Part shown: piece by piece, positions 19,118-28,592 of the stretch
Position numbering within the stretch: the first letter of the stretch is position 1
How the letters are laid out: each line of letters begins with the position of its first letter
Source: Gemmatimonadaceae bacterium
GTDB taxonomy: Bacteria > Gemmatimonadota > Gemmatimonadetes > Gemmatimonadales > Gemmatimonadaceae
Direction of reading: 5' to 3'
DNA: 64,000 bases
Assembly: GCA_025934775.1 (NCBI GenBank)
Contig: JAICWO010000014.1
Span: 78,213-142,212 of the forward strand
The notes under the pieces: generated by a model
Seen by the model: the letters and a program-made list of their open reading frames with translations, nothing else
What the model was told of the DNA's origin: nothing
The model's database searches: none
Position numbers and translations under genes: made by a program

Positions 19118-20638
19118 TCAACTCACCAGGGCTGAAGACAGAATCTCGTCGGCGTCGATCGCGGCCGCGAGCCGTTCGATGTCGGGCGAGAGCACGCGGT
19201 CGTTCTCGAGCGGCGACACGATGGCGCGTACTGCCGCGTGGGCGCGCGCAACGCCGCGCCCCGGCTTGAGCGGCGCGCGGTAGTCGAGACCCTGGGCCGC
19301 GCACATCAGCTCGATGCCGAGCACGTAGCGCACGTTGCGGATGACGCGCCGCAGCTTCCAGGCCGCGGCCATCGCCATCGGGACGACATCTTCCTTGTTG
19401 CCGTCGGTCGGGATGGTGTCGACGCTCGCCGGATGCGCGAGCACCTTGCACTCGCTGGCCAGCGACGCGGCGGTCACCTGCGCCATCATGAAGCCGGAGT
19501 TCACCCCCGCGTCGCGCGCGAGGAACGCGGGGAGTCCCTGATTCAGATCAGGATTCACTAATCGGTCGATACGACGCTCGGCGATCGTCGCGAGGTTCGT
19601 GAGCGCGATCGCGAGCACGTCGAGCGCCATGGCGACCGACTGGCCGTGGAAGTTGCCGCCGCTCAGCAGCTCGCCCGTCTCGAAGACGAGCGGATTGTCG
19701 GTCGCGGCGTTGAGCTCGCGGCCGATCACGCCGGCGCAGAAGTCGATCGCGTCGAGCACGGGGCCGTGCACCTGCGGCATGCAGCGTAGCGAGTACGCGT
19801 CCTGCACGCGGGGATCGCCGCTTCGGTGCGATTCGCGGATCTCGCTGTCGGCGAGCAGCTCGCGGAGCAACGCTGCCGACGCGGCCTGACCGAGCTGTCC
19901 GCGCACATCGTGTATGCGAGGATCGAACGCCACCGGCGTGCCGAGGAGCGCCTCGAGCGACATCGCACCGGCGACGTGCGCCGTGCGCCAGAGGCGGTGC
20001 GCGTCGAGGAGCGCGAGCGCACCAATCGCAGTGTGCGCCTGCGTACCGTTAATGAGCACGAGCCCTTCTTTCGGACCAAGGCGCACGGGCTCGAGGTTCG
20101 CGCCGCGGAGCATGTCGGCCGCGGGGCCGGTTGCGTCGCCGCGATGCAGCGTGCCTTCGCCGATCAACGCGAGCGCGAGATGCGCGAGCGGTGCAAGGTC
20201 GCCGCTCGCGCCCACGCTTCCCTGCTCCGGGATCGGCGGGTAGAGGCCGACGTTGAGCATTCCCAGCAGCAGCTCGGCGATGTCGGGGCGTGCGCCCGAA
20301 TAGCCCTTCGCGATCACGTTGGCGCGCAGCAGCATCATCGCGCGGACTTCGCGCTCGGGGAGGAGATCGCCGACGCCCGCGGCGTGGCTGCGCACGAGAT
20401 TCACCTGCAGCTCGGCGAGCCGCTCGGGCGGGATCGAGACCTCGGAGAGTTTTCCGAATCCCGTGGTCACGCCGTAGACGACGGCACGCTGGTCGACGAT
20501 GCTCTGGACCACGCGTCGAGCCAGCAGGGCTCGCTGCCGCGCAAGCGGCGCAAGCGTGACGCTCGCACGGGCGGTCGCGACCGCCGCCACGTGATCCAGC
20601 GTCAGCGAATTTCCGTCGATGCGGACTTCGTTCGTCAT
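19118..20638 (-). CDS. hutH: Histidine ammonia-lyase
   Basis: First step of histidine degradation, L-histidine to urocanate plus ammonia. I start it at the ATG at 20638 ([17 protein letters not shown]), giving 506 residues, typical of the family. The Ala-Ser-Gly triad (144-146) that cyclises into the MIO prosthetic group is in [27 protein letters not shown] (55-64) supplies an active-site Tyr, and [14 protein letters not shown] and [12 protein letters not shown] are also present. The frame extends upstream to 20779, but those residues do not fit the family. It follows the lipoprotein gene by 70 bases in the same direction. Confidence 0.97.
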   Translation of the reverse strand: MTNEVRIDGNSLTLDHVAAVATARASVTLAPLARQRALLARRVVQSIVDQRAVVYGVTTGFGKLSEVSIPPERLAELQVNLVRSHAAGVGDLLPEREVRAMMLLRANVIAKGYSGARPDIAELLLGMLNVGLYPPIPEQGSVGASGDLAPLAHLALALIGEGTLHRGDATGPAADMLRGANLEPVRLGPKEGLVLINGTQAHTAIGALALLDAHRLWRTAHVAGAMSLEALLGTPVAFDPRIHDVRGQLGQAASAALLRELLADSEIRESHRSGDPRVQDAYSLRCMPQVHGPVLDAIDFCAGVIGRELNAATDNPLVFETGELLSGGNFHGQSVAMALDVLAIALTNLATIAERRIDRLVNPDLNQGLPAFLARDAGVNSGFMMAQVTAASLASECKVLAHPASVDTIPTDGNKEDVVPMAMAAAWKLRRVIRNVRYVLGIELMCAAQGLDYRAPLKPGRGVARAHAAVRAIVSPLENDRVLSPDIERLAAAIDADEILSSALVS

Positions 20639-20708
20639 GACGCGGAATGTCGGCTCGCGGGTGCACCAATTCAAGTCGACGAGCCGGCATTCCGTCCGGA
20701 CGGTTACT

Positions 20709-21815
20709 TCATGGAGCAGGCGCTCGATTGAGCTCCGGATTGCCGCCCGCGGATTGATACGACCAATCGAAGACGACATAGTCTGAAGTGACGAACCCGA
20801 CGCGTACCGCGGCGAAATGCACGCCGTCGGGCTTCACGATCCTGAACACGTACGCGTGACCGGGGAGCGCCTGCACGCCGGCCGCCGAGTAGCCTGCGGA
20901 TGGTGCGCGATCGACGCTCGTGAGGCTCGGCACGGCTCCCGCCGTGTACGGCGCCACGGTAGTGCTGCTCTGCGCGGGCGTGAGTGCGAGTGTGTTGTCG
21001 GCGTTCCGAACGACGCTGAACGCGACGTCGCGGCGCGATGCGGTGGTGACCACGCCGAACGTGTGCGCGCTGTCGTCGGAGAAGAGGAACGCCGAGCTGT
21101 CGGCGCGCGCGGCGGTCGCATACACGAGCACGTTCCGGGCGTCGTAGCGCGGGGTGTCCAGGTGCGCGTCGCTCCATTGGCTCTCGTGGCCATCACGCGT
21201 CACGGCGCTCACCGCGAAGCATCGCGACACGCCATTGGGAAGGTCGCCGGCAATGAAGTCGTCCGACACTGTCGTTCCCTCGAGCACCCAACCCGCGGTG
21301 CAGACGCCGCGAGAGCCGTCGTACGGAGTCGAGTACACGCGGTAGTGATCGAACGTCCCGTTCGAGGCGTCGATCGCGTTGCTGCTCCACGACAATTGGA
21401 TGGCCTGGTTGAGCGAGATCGACGCGAGCGCCTGCGGCGCCGGCAGATGCGACTCGAGATCGATCGTCACGATATCTGAATTCGCAATCTCGTCACCATT
21501 CTCGTCGCGCGTCGCGACGTAGTACTGCAGCTCCGGTGTGCCGGCATCGTGGAACGTGGGCGACGTGGTCGTCGCGCGGAGCTGCCAGTCGGCACCGGCC
21601 GACGCGCGGCCATACACGTTGAACGCGCTCGCCCGCCCGCTCGCGGGAATCTCCCACATGAGCAGCACGCCCAGGGGCGACCCGGGATCTCCGCTCGGGA
21701 TCAGTTGGTAGGTGAGGTTGGTCGGCGCGTTGGGATCGGCGCCGGGACCGGTGAGCAGCGCTTCGCAGGACGCGAGCGGAAGCAGCGCGGCCAGCATCAA
21801 ACGACTCAGGTGCAT
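20709..21815 (-). CDS. Putative lipoprotein with fibronectin type III-like repeats
   Basis: 368 residues from the ATG at 21815. A lipoprotein signal ends in LASC (Cys17), so the protein is probably anchored to a membrane. Beta-rich segments follow: PTNLTYQLIPSGDPG with WEIPASGRASAFNVYGR (first repeat), then PQALASISLNQAIQLSWSSN with YRVYSTPYDGSRG (second repeat). These have the spacing expected of fibronectin III domains. The C-terminal part is less regular. It lies directly upstream of hutH in the same direction (70-base gap). The functional link is uncertain, as it could be transcribed from its own or an upstream promoter. Confidence 0.72.
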   Translation of the reverse strand: MHLSRLMLAALLPLASCEALLTGPGADPNAPTNLTYQLIPSGDPGSPLGVLLMWEIPASGRASAFNVYGRASAGADWQLRATTTSPTFHDAGTPELQYYVATRDENGDEIANSDIVTIDLESHLPAPQALASISLNQAIQLSWSSNAIDASNGTFDHYRVYSTPYDGSRGVCTAGWVLEGTTVSDDFIAGDLPNGVSRCFAVSAVTRDGHESQWSDAHLDTPRYDARNVLVYATAARADSSAFLFSDDSAHTFGVVTTASRRDVAFSVVRNADNTLALTPAQSSTTVAPYTAGAVPSLTSVDRAPSAGYSAAGVQALPGHAYVFRIVKPDGVHFAAVRVGFVTSDYVVFDWSYQSAGGNPELNRAPAP

Positions 21816-21873
21816 GCGCACTCCGGGTGGGCTTCGTGCGATCGGAGTGCATCCGGCGGACCAGACCGTGACG

Positions 21874-21893
21874 CGCCGCAAGTCGTTGCGGCG
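21874..21893. other. Perfect 8-bp hairpin in the lptD / lipoprotein spacer
   Basis: CGCCGCAA (21874-21881), loop GTCG, TTGCGGCG (21886-21893). It lies in the 167-base gap after the lptD stop and before the lipoprotein start. There is no U tract on either side, so intrinsic termination is doubtful. A second 6-bp hairpin, GTCCAC/GTGGAC, is nearby at about 21927-21942. I see no gene in the gap. Confidence 0.3.
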
Positions 21894-21982
21894 ACGCGCC
21901 GATCGCCTGCGGCCTCACGTTGCCGCGTCCACTGTCGTGGACAGCGACCTGCCTTCACGAGAGGTCAGTGTGTCCGTGGATT

Positions 21983-24976
21983 TTAGAACGTCTGGCCGGA
22001 GCGGACCGTGGCGCGGTTGTAATCGAACTTGATGTCCGGGTCCGCCTTGAGCGCGATCGTGAAGTTGAACGCGAAGTTGCCGTTCGGCGACTGCGTGAAG
22101 CCGAACATCGCGCGCCAGTCGTGCAGATCGCGCTGGAGCTGGACCATGTGGCTCGCGAACTGATGGTGCTCGAAGTCGTAGGTCGACGTCCAATGCGCCG
22201 ACCACTTCGGCGTGAGGTTGAACGCGATGTTCGACTGGAGCGACGTCGTGGGTGGAATCTTGTACGCCGGGCCGCCCGCTTCGGTCGGCGGAATCGGCGT
22301 ATCGGTCGTGGGTTGTGCACGCGCCTGCGCGAGACAGGCGTCGAGCAGGAACGGCTCGCCCTGCGAGATCTGCTGGCAGCGCACCTGCGGATCGTACTCG
22401 ATGACGTTGGCGCCGACCGGCGGACGCGGGCTCGAACGCGAGAATGCGAAATTCGCCGTCCACCCGGCGGTGGTCGGCACGATGAACCGGTCGCCGCCGC
22501 GCACGCTGCCGGCGACGGGCTGCGCGGCGAACTGCGCCTGCTCCGCGGCATCGGGCGCCGGCTTCGCGCCTTCGACGCCGACGCCGGGCGACGGCGCCTT
22601 TTGCGGCTCGGGCGCCGGATGCCCGAAGAGGCGCGAGAGCACCGTGAATGGATTCTTGTCGCGGCCAATATTGAGCGACGCGGAGATCGTCTGGAGCCAC
22701 GGCTTGAACACGGCCGAGTCGCTCAGCGCCGAGCCTTGGAAGAGCGAGTAGTTGGCGCTGAACTCGAAGCCGGGAAGCAGATCCGAGTTGAGGTCGTAGC
22801 CCCACGAATCGGTCGTGATGCCGCGCATCGCGCTGAGCCCGCGCGACTTCGCGACGCTCGCGCGCTCGAAGTCATAGGTGAGCGGCGTGAAGTTGACGCT
22901 GAGCAGCTTGATCTTGTCCGACGAACCGGTGGTCGTCGCCGAATCATTGCCGCCGGTGCGCGGCCGAACCTTGGCCTCGAAGTTCTGCTGCAAGCCGAAG
23001 GAGACGGAGTTGGACGCGAGATTTCCGAGATAGCCTTTGCGCGTGCTGCCGATCGCCTTGAGGTAATCGTTGCCGACGTCGGCGGCCGGCGCGTAGCTGT
23101 AGCTGATCGACGGCGTGATCGAATGCCGGATCGCCTCGAACGGACCGAAGCTGGCGAACGTGAAGCGATGATAGAGCGTCGGCGTCGCCGACAATCCGAA
23201 GTTCAAGCGCTTGGCCTGATGGACGTACTGCCCGTTGGTGCGCTCGCTCGCGATCCAGAACGGCCCAGGGTCGACGTTCGAGAGGCCGACGCTCGGCGTG
23301 AGATTGAATCTGTTCTGCGCCACGCCGGGGAGCGTGAACTGCGGATTCCAGTCGACTTCCGTCTTGTACGTCGACGCGAACACGCGGTTCGCGATCACGT
23401 CGCCCGTGTTCACGTCATAGATCTGGTATTGCTCGGGGAAGTTGTTCCGCTGCTGGTGAATGCGGAACGAGTTGTGAAAGTCCCAGCCGAAGATCTGGAG
23501 CGGCGTATCGAACGTGGTCGTCGCGTCGTACGAGCTGCGATTGGTATTGACCGTGCTGTCGAGCTTCCCGAGCGCGTTGATCTCGTACTTCGTCGAACCC
23601 GGCCCGGGTTGATCCATGCCCAGCGTGGAGTTCTCGCTGAAGCTGAAGCTCGGCGTCCACGTGAGCCACTTACCCACGCTCACGGGCGTCGAGGTCAATG
23701 AGAACGTTGGAAACGTGCGGTCGACCTGCTTCCGGCCCGGGTACTGCTTCTGCGTCGCGCCAAGCGAGAGCGACGCGGGCCCAAGCTTGGTCGTGTACGT
23801 CGCGGCCGACGCGATCGTCGCGAGCGCGGTGTACGGGTTGAACGTGTTCTGCCGCTGGAGATCTGTGCTCGTGACGTAGTTGACGCTGGTCGTGAAGTGC
23901 GTGTCGTGAGAGAAGTCCTGCGAGTGCGACCAGCTCAGGCCAAGGTTCGTGCGGTGGTCCGCCTGCGTCGTGTAGTTCAAGCCGATGCGGCCGCCCATGA
24001 ACCGGTCGAGCCACTTGTAATTCCAATCGAAGTTGTAGCGGAGCCAGCCCGGATCGGTGGCGACGCCGCCCGCGGAGCTGCGCCAGTCGAGCCACGTCGC
24101 AAAATCGAAGTAGTCGCTGAGCGCCCAGTAATAGCCCACGTGGTCCACGTTGCGCCGATACGTTGGGCTGTTGCGCACGATGTCGCCGAACCCGAACTGC
24201 GGCGGGAGAATGCCGCTGTGCCGCCCGGAGCGGTTGTCGCTGAAGATGAACGGGAACCACGCGACGGGGATGTCCTTCACGTACATCACCACGTTCCGCG
24301 CGACGATCGCGTTGTTCGACGTGCGCTTCGCTTCCTTGTACACGAACTGGTAATCCGGAATCGAGTCGCTGCAGCTCGTCATCGATCCGCCGCGGATCCA
24401 CGCCGTCGGCGAGTGTCCCGCCGTGCTGTCGATGTCGACGCGCGCGGTGTTGACGTGCATGTACCACATCTCGCCGTTGCTCACCGGGAGATACGCGTTG
24501 CTGATGCGCGCCGACCGCTGCCCGAGGCTGAAGCTGATCTGCGGATAGAACCCCGTGATGTCCGCCTGGCCGCTCGACGGGTCGCTGAGCACGTAGTGGC
24601 CGCCCGTGATCACGCGCCGCGCGCTCTCCGTGTAAAAGATGCCGCTGTCGCTGACGACCGTTTGCGAGTCGCGCTGCACGACCGCCTTGAGCTTTTTCTG
24701 CTTGTTGGCGAGCAGGTCGAGCGCGCGCGTCTGGGCGTTGAAGTTCGCGGTGTCGCCCTGGTAGCGCGTGATCGAGTAATCCTTGAGGTCGAGCAGCTTC
24801 TGCGTGACGCTGTCCGGCGTCGGCCAGCGGACGAGCGCGGTCGTGTCCTTGGTCGAATCACGCCGCACCGGCTGCTGCGTGCCTGGGCGCATGCCGGGCA
24901 GACCGGGCAGACGCTGCGCCTGCGCCGCCGCGCCGCCGCCGATCAGCATCAGGAGCGCGATGAGCCACCGCTTCAT
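21983..24976 (-). CDS. lptD: LPS-assembly outer-membrane protein LptD-like
   Basis: Outer-membrane barrel that inserts lipopolysaccharide. 997 residues with a signal peptide (MKRWLIALLMLIGGGAAAQA). An N-terminal periplasmic OstA-like part includes VVSDSGIFYTESARRVITGG and ADITGFYPQISFSLG. A long beta-strand-rich C-terminal region follows, with NVVMYVKDIPVAWFPFIFSD and SGILPPQFGFG, the LptD 'IPV-YFP' region. The sequence diverges from proteobacterial LptD, resembling the 'putative LPS assembly protein' type. It is last of the long run that starts at 34751; its ATG overlaps the tatC stop (ATGA). Confidence 0.87.
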   Translation of the reverse strand: MKRWLIALLMLIGGGAAAQAQRLPGLPGMRPGTQQPVRRDSTKDTTALVRWPTPDSVTQKLLDLKDYSITRYQGDTANFNAQTRALDLLANKQKKLKAVVQRDSQTVVSDSGIFYTESARRVITGGHYVLSDPSSGQADITGFYPQISFSLGQRSARISNAYLPVSNGEMWYMHVNTARVDIDSTAGHSPTAWIRGGSMTSCSDSIPDYQFVYKEAKRTSNNAIVARNVVMYVKDIPVAWFPFIFSDNRSGRHSGILPPQFGFGDIVRNSPTYRRNVDHVGYYWALSDYFDFATWLDWRSSAGGVATDPGWLRYNFDWNYKWLDRFMGGRIGLNYTTQADHRTNLGLSWSHSQDFSHDTHFTTSVNYVTSTDLQRQNTFNPYTALATIASAATYTTKLGPASLSLGATQKQYPGRKQVDRTFPTFSLTSTPVSVGKWLTWTPSFSFSENSTLGMDQPGPGSTKYEINALGKLDSTVNTNRSSYDATTTFDTPLQIFGWDFHNSFRIHQQRNNFPEQYQIYDVNTGDVIANRVFASTYKTEVDWNPQFTLPGVAQNRFNLTPSVGLSNVDPGPFWIASERTNGQYVHQAKRLNFGLSATPTLYHRFTFASFGPFEAIRHSITPSISYSYAPAADVGNDYLKAIGSTRKGYLGNLASNSVSFGLQQNFEAKVRPRTGGNDSATTTGSSDKIKLLSVNFTPLTYDFERASVAKSRGLSAMRGITTDSWGYDLNSDLLPGFEFSANYSLFQGSALSDSAVFKPWLQTISASLNIGRDKNPFTVLSRLFGHPAPEPQKAPSPGVGVEGAKPAPDAAEQAQFAAQPVAGSVRGGDRFIVPTTAGWTANFAFSRSSPRPPVGANVIEYDPQVRCQQISQGEPFLLDACLAQARAQPTTDTPIPPTEAGGPAYKIPPTTSLQSNIAFNLTPKWSAHWTSTYDFEHHQFASHMVQLQRDLHDWRAMFGFTQSPNGNFAFNFTIALKADPDIKFDYNRATVRSGQTF

Positions 24977-25764
24977 GCGACGACGCTCGATTCCGGCGGC
25001 CGTAGCGCGAGCCGGCGCTGCCGGCGCCGATAGACGAAGTACGCGCCAATCACGCTGAGCTCGTACAAGAGATAGAGCGGCACGGCGAGCGCGATCGTCG
25101 TCCAGACCATGTCGCCCGGCGTGAGGAACGCGCCGATGATCACGATGATCACGATCGCGTGGCGCCGGTATTTGTTCAGGAACTGCGGCGTGACGATGCC
25201 GAGGGCCGCCAACGCGAGAATGACGATCGGCAGCTCGAAGCTCACGCCGAACGTCAGGATCATCGAGAATAGAAAATCAAAATAGTCCTCGGCCGTGATC
25301 AACGGCACGAGCGACGGGCCGCCGAAGCCGAACAGCCAGGGCAGCGCGAGCGGCACGACGACGAAATACGCCAGCGCGGCGCCGGCGGCGAACAGCAGGA
25401 TGCCGGCATAGAGCACTCCGACCGCGACCCGCTTCTCGTGCCGGCGTAGCGCGGGCGCGAGAAAGGCCCAGAGCTGGAGCAGGATCACCGGCGCGGCCAG
25501 CACGAAGCCGATCGTCATCGCGACGTCGAGCGTGACGGTGAAGGCTTCGCTCGGGTGCATGAACGCGAGCTTCTCCACCGGATGCTGCGGCAAGTCGAAA
25601 ATCGGGCGCGCGAGAAGCCCGATCAGATCGAACTGCATGGCGATCCAGAACCCGATGCCGACCCCGACGATGACGGCGATCAACGAGTAGATGATCCGCC
25701 ACCGCAGTTCCTCGAGGTGATCGAGAAACGGCATTTCACCGCTTTCAGACTTCGGGATCGGCAT
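24973..25764 (-). CDS. tatC: Sec-independent translocase subunit TatC
   Basis: Multi-spanning receptor for twin-arginine signal peptides. The length of 263 residues is normal and six hydrophobic segments are visible. The hallmark N-terminus MPFLDHLEELRWRIIYSL (about residues 11-28) is present, then EAFTVTLDVAMTIGFVLAAP and a loop ending FGVSFELPIVILALAALGIV. Its partner tatA lies about 14 kb away in the window. It overlaps lptD by 4 bases and follows the cpoB-like gene by 14 bases. An AT-rich codon patch is at 25266-25288. Confidence 0.96.
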   Translation of the reverse strand: MPIPKSESGEMPFLDHLEELRWRIIYSLIAVIVGVGIGFWIAMQFDLIGLLARPIFDLPQHPVEKLAFMHPSEAFTVTLDVAMTIGFVLAAPVILLQLWAFLAPALRRHEKRVAVGVLYAGILLFAAGAALAYFVVVPLALPWLFGFGGPSLVPLITAEDYFDFLFSMILTFGVSFELPIVILALAALGIVTPQFLNKYRRHAIVIIVIIGAFLTPGDMVWTTIALAVPLYLLYELSVIGAYFVYRRRQRRLALRPPESSVVA

Positions 25765-25778
25765 TCGGCTCCGGCGAT

Positions 25779-26594
25779 CTACACTCGTTCGTGCAGCAAC
25801 GTATCAGCGAGTCGCGCTTCGTCGGAGTCAGGGTAATCGCGAACGACGCGCTGGAGAAACTTGCGCGCTTCGCTCTTCTTGTTGGCGTCCCACAGCATCT
25901 TGCCGTGGCGATACAATCCGGTCGCCGCTTCCGGACTCTTCGGGTACTTGTCCGCGACGAGCAGGTATACTGAATCTGCCGCCGCGCTGTTCCCCTCCTG
26001 CGCGTACGACTCACCAATATAAAGCTGCGCCCGCGACGCACGATCGTCGTTGGGAGACGAATTGAGCAATTGCTGGAAGTTGTTCCGCGCCGCCGCTGTG
26101 GCGCCTTCCTGCAACTGCTGGCGCGCGGTGATGAACAGCGTCGCCGCGCCTGGCCCGGTTGCCTGCTGAGTCGTGTCGGTTCCCGGCGCCGGCGGCGGCA
26201 CGGCGGCGGGATTCGCCATCGCGCCCTGCTCTCTCAGCGCCTGCAACTGCGCCTGCGCGTTCTGGAGGTTGCGCGTCGTCTGGCCGAGCAGCGCCTGAAT
26301 CGTCACGATCTGCTTGCCGATCGCATCGAACTCGCCGGCGGAATTGGCCTGGAACGACGCGAGCCGCTCGGCGAGCACGCGGACCGAATCGTTGATTCGC
26401 CCCACCGATGCCGACACGGCCTCGATCTGCCGCGCGCGCGATTGGTCCGCGCGCAGGATCGCCGTGTCGCCGCCGGCGAGCTGCGCGCGCGTGGCGCGCA
26501 GCTCGTCCTGCAGCAGTCGAATGTCACTCTTCGATGCGAGACACCCGCCCGCGGCCAACAGCACCGCCGGGGTCAGCGCGGTCCAGCGCTTCAC
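25779..26594 (-). CDS. cpoB: Tol-Pal system TPR protein, YbgF/CpoB-like
   Basis: Periplasmic coordinator of the Tol-Pal system and cell wall synthesis. I start it at the GTG at 26594, whose GTGA overlaps the pal stop, giving 271 residues. A signal region ends near ALTPAVLLAAGGC, which may be a weak lipobox. A coiled-coil rich in Gln/Arg/Asp (about 25-130) follows, with a Pro-rich hinge (PAAVPPPAPGTDT) and C-terminal TPRs (FITARQQLQEGATAAARNNF, AQLYIGESYAQEGNSAAADS). The layout and the position after tolB and pal support the call. Confidence 0.85.
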   Translation of the reverse strand: MKRWTALTPAVLLAAGGCLASKSDIRLLQDELRATRAQLAGGDTAILRADQSRARQIEAVSASVGRINDSVRVLAERLASFQANSAGEFDAIGKQIVTIQALLGQTTRNLQNAQAQLQALREQGAMANPAAVPPPAPGTDTTQQATGPGAATLFITARQQLQEGATAAARNNFQQLLNSSPNDDRASRAQLYIGESYAQEGNSAAADSVYLLVADKYPKSPEAATGLYRHGKMLWDANKKSEARKFLQRVVRDYPDSDEARLADTLLHERV

Positions 26595-27205
26595 GGCGCC
26601 TTCAGCGTCTGCCCGCCCGCGGTGATCTCGAACTCGGCGCGGCGGTTCTGCGACCACGCGCTCTCGTCGTGACCCTGGGCGATTGGACGCTCCTCACCGT
26701 AGCTGATCGTTTCGATGCGCGAATCGGCGATGCCGTGCTGCACGAGGTACGCCTTGACCGCGGCCGCGCGGCGCTGGCCGAGGGCGAGGTTGTACTCGTC
26801 GGAGCCGCGCTCGTCGGTGTGTCCCGCGACGCGAATCGTGACGCTCGGGTTCGCCTGAAGCACCGGCACCTTGGCGTCGAGGATCTGCTGGTCCTCGGCG
26901 CGAATGTCGGACTTGTCGTAATCGAAGTGCACCATCGCGGTCAGCGCGGTCCGCGCCTGCTCGGCGGCCCGGGCGGCCGCGTCGGCGGCGGAGCGCGCGG
27001 CGGCGGCACTGTCGGCGGCGCGGCGCTGCGCGGCGGCGATGCTATCGGCGATGCGCTGTCGTTCCCGAGCGGCGTTGATGCTGTCCTGGTTGGGGCCGGG
27101 CGCAGCGACCGGCGTGGGCGCCGGAGCGGGCTTCTTGTGGCAGGCGTCGAGCGTGACGACGCCGGCGACCGCGAGCGTCAGAGCAGCGATACGCTGAATT
27201 CGCAT
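26591..27205 (-). CDS. pal: Peptidoglycan-associated lipoprotein Pal
   Basis: Outer-membrane lipoprotein that binds peptidoglycan in the Tol-Pal complex. 204 residues. The signal peptide has lipobox LDAC (Cys22). An Ala/Arg-rich helical segment (about 45-90) that is longer than in E. coli Pal is followed by the OmpA-like domain with VHFDYDKSDIRAEDQQIL, RVAGHTDERGSDEYNLALGQ and SRIETISYGEERP. Asp and Arg residues that bind the diaminopimelate peptide are present in the HTDERG and NRRAEF regions. It is 61 bases after tolB in the same direction and overlaps the cpoB-like gene. Confidence 0.95.
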   Translation of the reverse strand: MRIQRIAALTLAVAGVVTLDACHKKPAPAPTPVAAPGPNQDSINAARERQRIADSIAAAQRRAADSAAAARSAADAAARAAEQARTALTAMVHFDYDKSDIRAEDQQILDAKVPVLQANPSVTIRVAGHTDERGSDEYNLALGQRRAAAVKAYLVQHGIADSRIETISYGEERPIAQGHDESAWSQNRRAEFEITAGGQTLKAP

Positions 27206-27266
27206 GAGATGGGGTCTCCGAGAGGTGGCGATGGGTGTTCTGATACTTGAATACCAGGTTCTTAAC

Positions 27267-28592
27267 TCACTGTCCCCCGCTGCCGCCGAGCCGCGCCGAC
27301 CAGGCGGGGAGGCGATCCCCCGGCGAATGCGTCAACTGGCGCACCCGGCCCGACTCGGTGTCCATGATCCACAACTGGCGCTCGCCCGTCCGGGAGGAGG
27401 TGAACACGAGATGCCGCGCGTCGGGGGCCCACGACGGCTGTTCGTTCTGCCCCTCGCTCGTCAACAGCTTCGGCGTGCCGCCGGTAACCGGGATGGTGCG
27501 AATCTGGAAGCGATCGTTGATCCGCTCCGCGTAAGCGATCAGGCGGCCGTCGGGAGACCAGTCCGGGTCAGTCCGATAGTTCTTCTCGCTGAAATCGTAA
27601 TTGGTGAGGACGTCAGCACTGGTTCCATCGGAGTCCATAATATACAACTCCGGACGGCCGAGCGCGTTACTCACAAAGACAATTCGACGACCGTCGGGAC
27701 TCACCGCCGGAAGCGATTCCTCCACGCCGCGCGAGCCTGGGGTCAGACGCTGCGTCGCGCCGCCGCTCACGGCGATCGAGTACAGATCGCTCTCCGTCTC
27801 GCCCGCCCGCGTGTACACGACGCGCGATCCATCGGGCGTGAACACCGGCGTGCTGTAGTTCACGTTTCGCGTCGGTCCCACGAGCGTGCGCGATTGGCCG
27901 GTCGAGAGGTCCATGACGACGATGCGCGACGACGGACCGTACGTGCTGTACGCGATCATCGTAGCGGCTGGATTCCATGCCGGACTGATGCCGTTTGCGT
28001 CCGTCGGCAGCGTGATCTCCGAGGCACCGTCGCTGTCGACGACGCGAATGCTCGCGCCGCGCAGATACGCGATGCGCGACGATGCGATGCCCCGCTGTCC
28101 GGTCACCCAACGCGTGACTTCGTCGGAGACCTGGTGAATGGATTGACGCCAGTCGCGGCTCATCGGATTCCCCGCGAGCGCGAACTCCTTCACGTTCACC
28201 ACCGCGCCGCGCGTGACGTCGTGCAGCGCGACGTGCAGTCCCGCCGGCACCGGCGTGATCTGCACGATCGCCTGTACGCCGAGGTGCTGAAAGATCGGAT
28301 AATTGAGTCCCGCGGCCGTGCCGGCATTCTTGAGCGCACCCGGGTCGCTCGAGTCGATCGGCGTGAGCGTGAAGCGATCGCTGAAATCGAGATCGCGCTT
28401 GACGATCGCGCGGACGGAATCCCCGAACGCGCCCGTCACCGGCAGCACGACGACGGTGTATTTGTCGTGCGAGGGATCGTACACGCCGTTGATCGTGATG
28501 CCGCGGTACGTCGTGTCCTGCGCGCGGAGCGCGGGCGCGAACGGCAACGCGATCAGCGCGACCAGCGACGCCGTGCGAGAGAGTCGTATCAT
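27267..28592 (-). CDS. tolB: Tol-Pal system beta-propeller protein TolB
   Basis: Periplasmic propeller that connects Pal with the inner-membrane Tol complex. 441 residues from the ATG at 28592 (MIRLSRTASLVALIALPFAP signal), overlapping the upstream TonB/TolA-like stop by ATGA. The N-terminal domain includes YRGITINGVY and LDFSDRFTLTPID. Six propeller blades follow with WD40-like repeats of the form SPDGRxIxxxS (VSPDGRRIVFVSNALGRPEL, WSPDGRLIAYAERIND, DARHLVFTSSRTGERQLW). A longer frame upstream to 28724 is antiphase with the TonB/TolA-like gene and is rejected. Confidence 0.95.
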   Translation of the reverse strand: MIRLSRTASLVALIALPFAPALRAQDTTYRGITINGVYDPSHDKYTVVVLPVTGAFGDSVRAIVKRDLDFSDRFTLTPIDSSDPGALKNAGTAAGLNYPIFQHLGVQAIVQITPVPAGLHVALHDVTRGAVVNVKEFALAGNPMSRDWRQSIHQVSDEVTRWVTGQRGIASSRIAYLRGASIRVVDSDGASEITLPTDANGISPAWNPAATMIAYSTYGPSSRIVVMDLSTGQSRTLVGPTRNVNYSTPVFTPDGSRVVYTRAGETESDLYSIAVSGGATQRLTPGSRGVEESLPAVSPDGRRIVFVSNALGRPELYIMDSDGTSADVLTNYDFSEKNYRTDPDWSPDGRLIAYAERINDRFQIRTIPVTGGTPKLLTSEGQNEQPSWAPDARHLVFTSSRTGERQLWIMDTESGRVRQLTHSPGDRLPAWSARLGGSGGQ

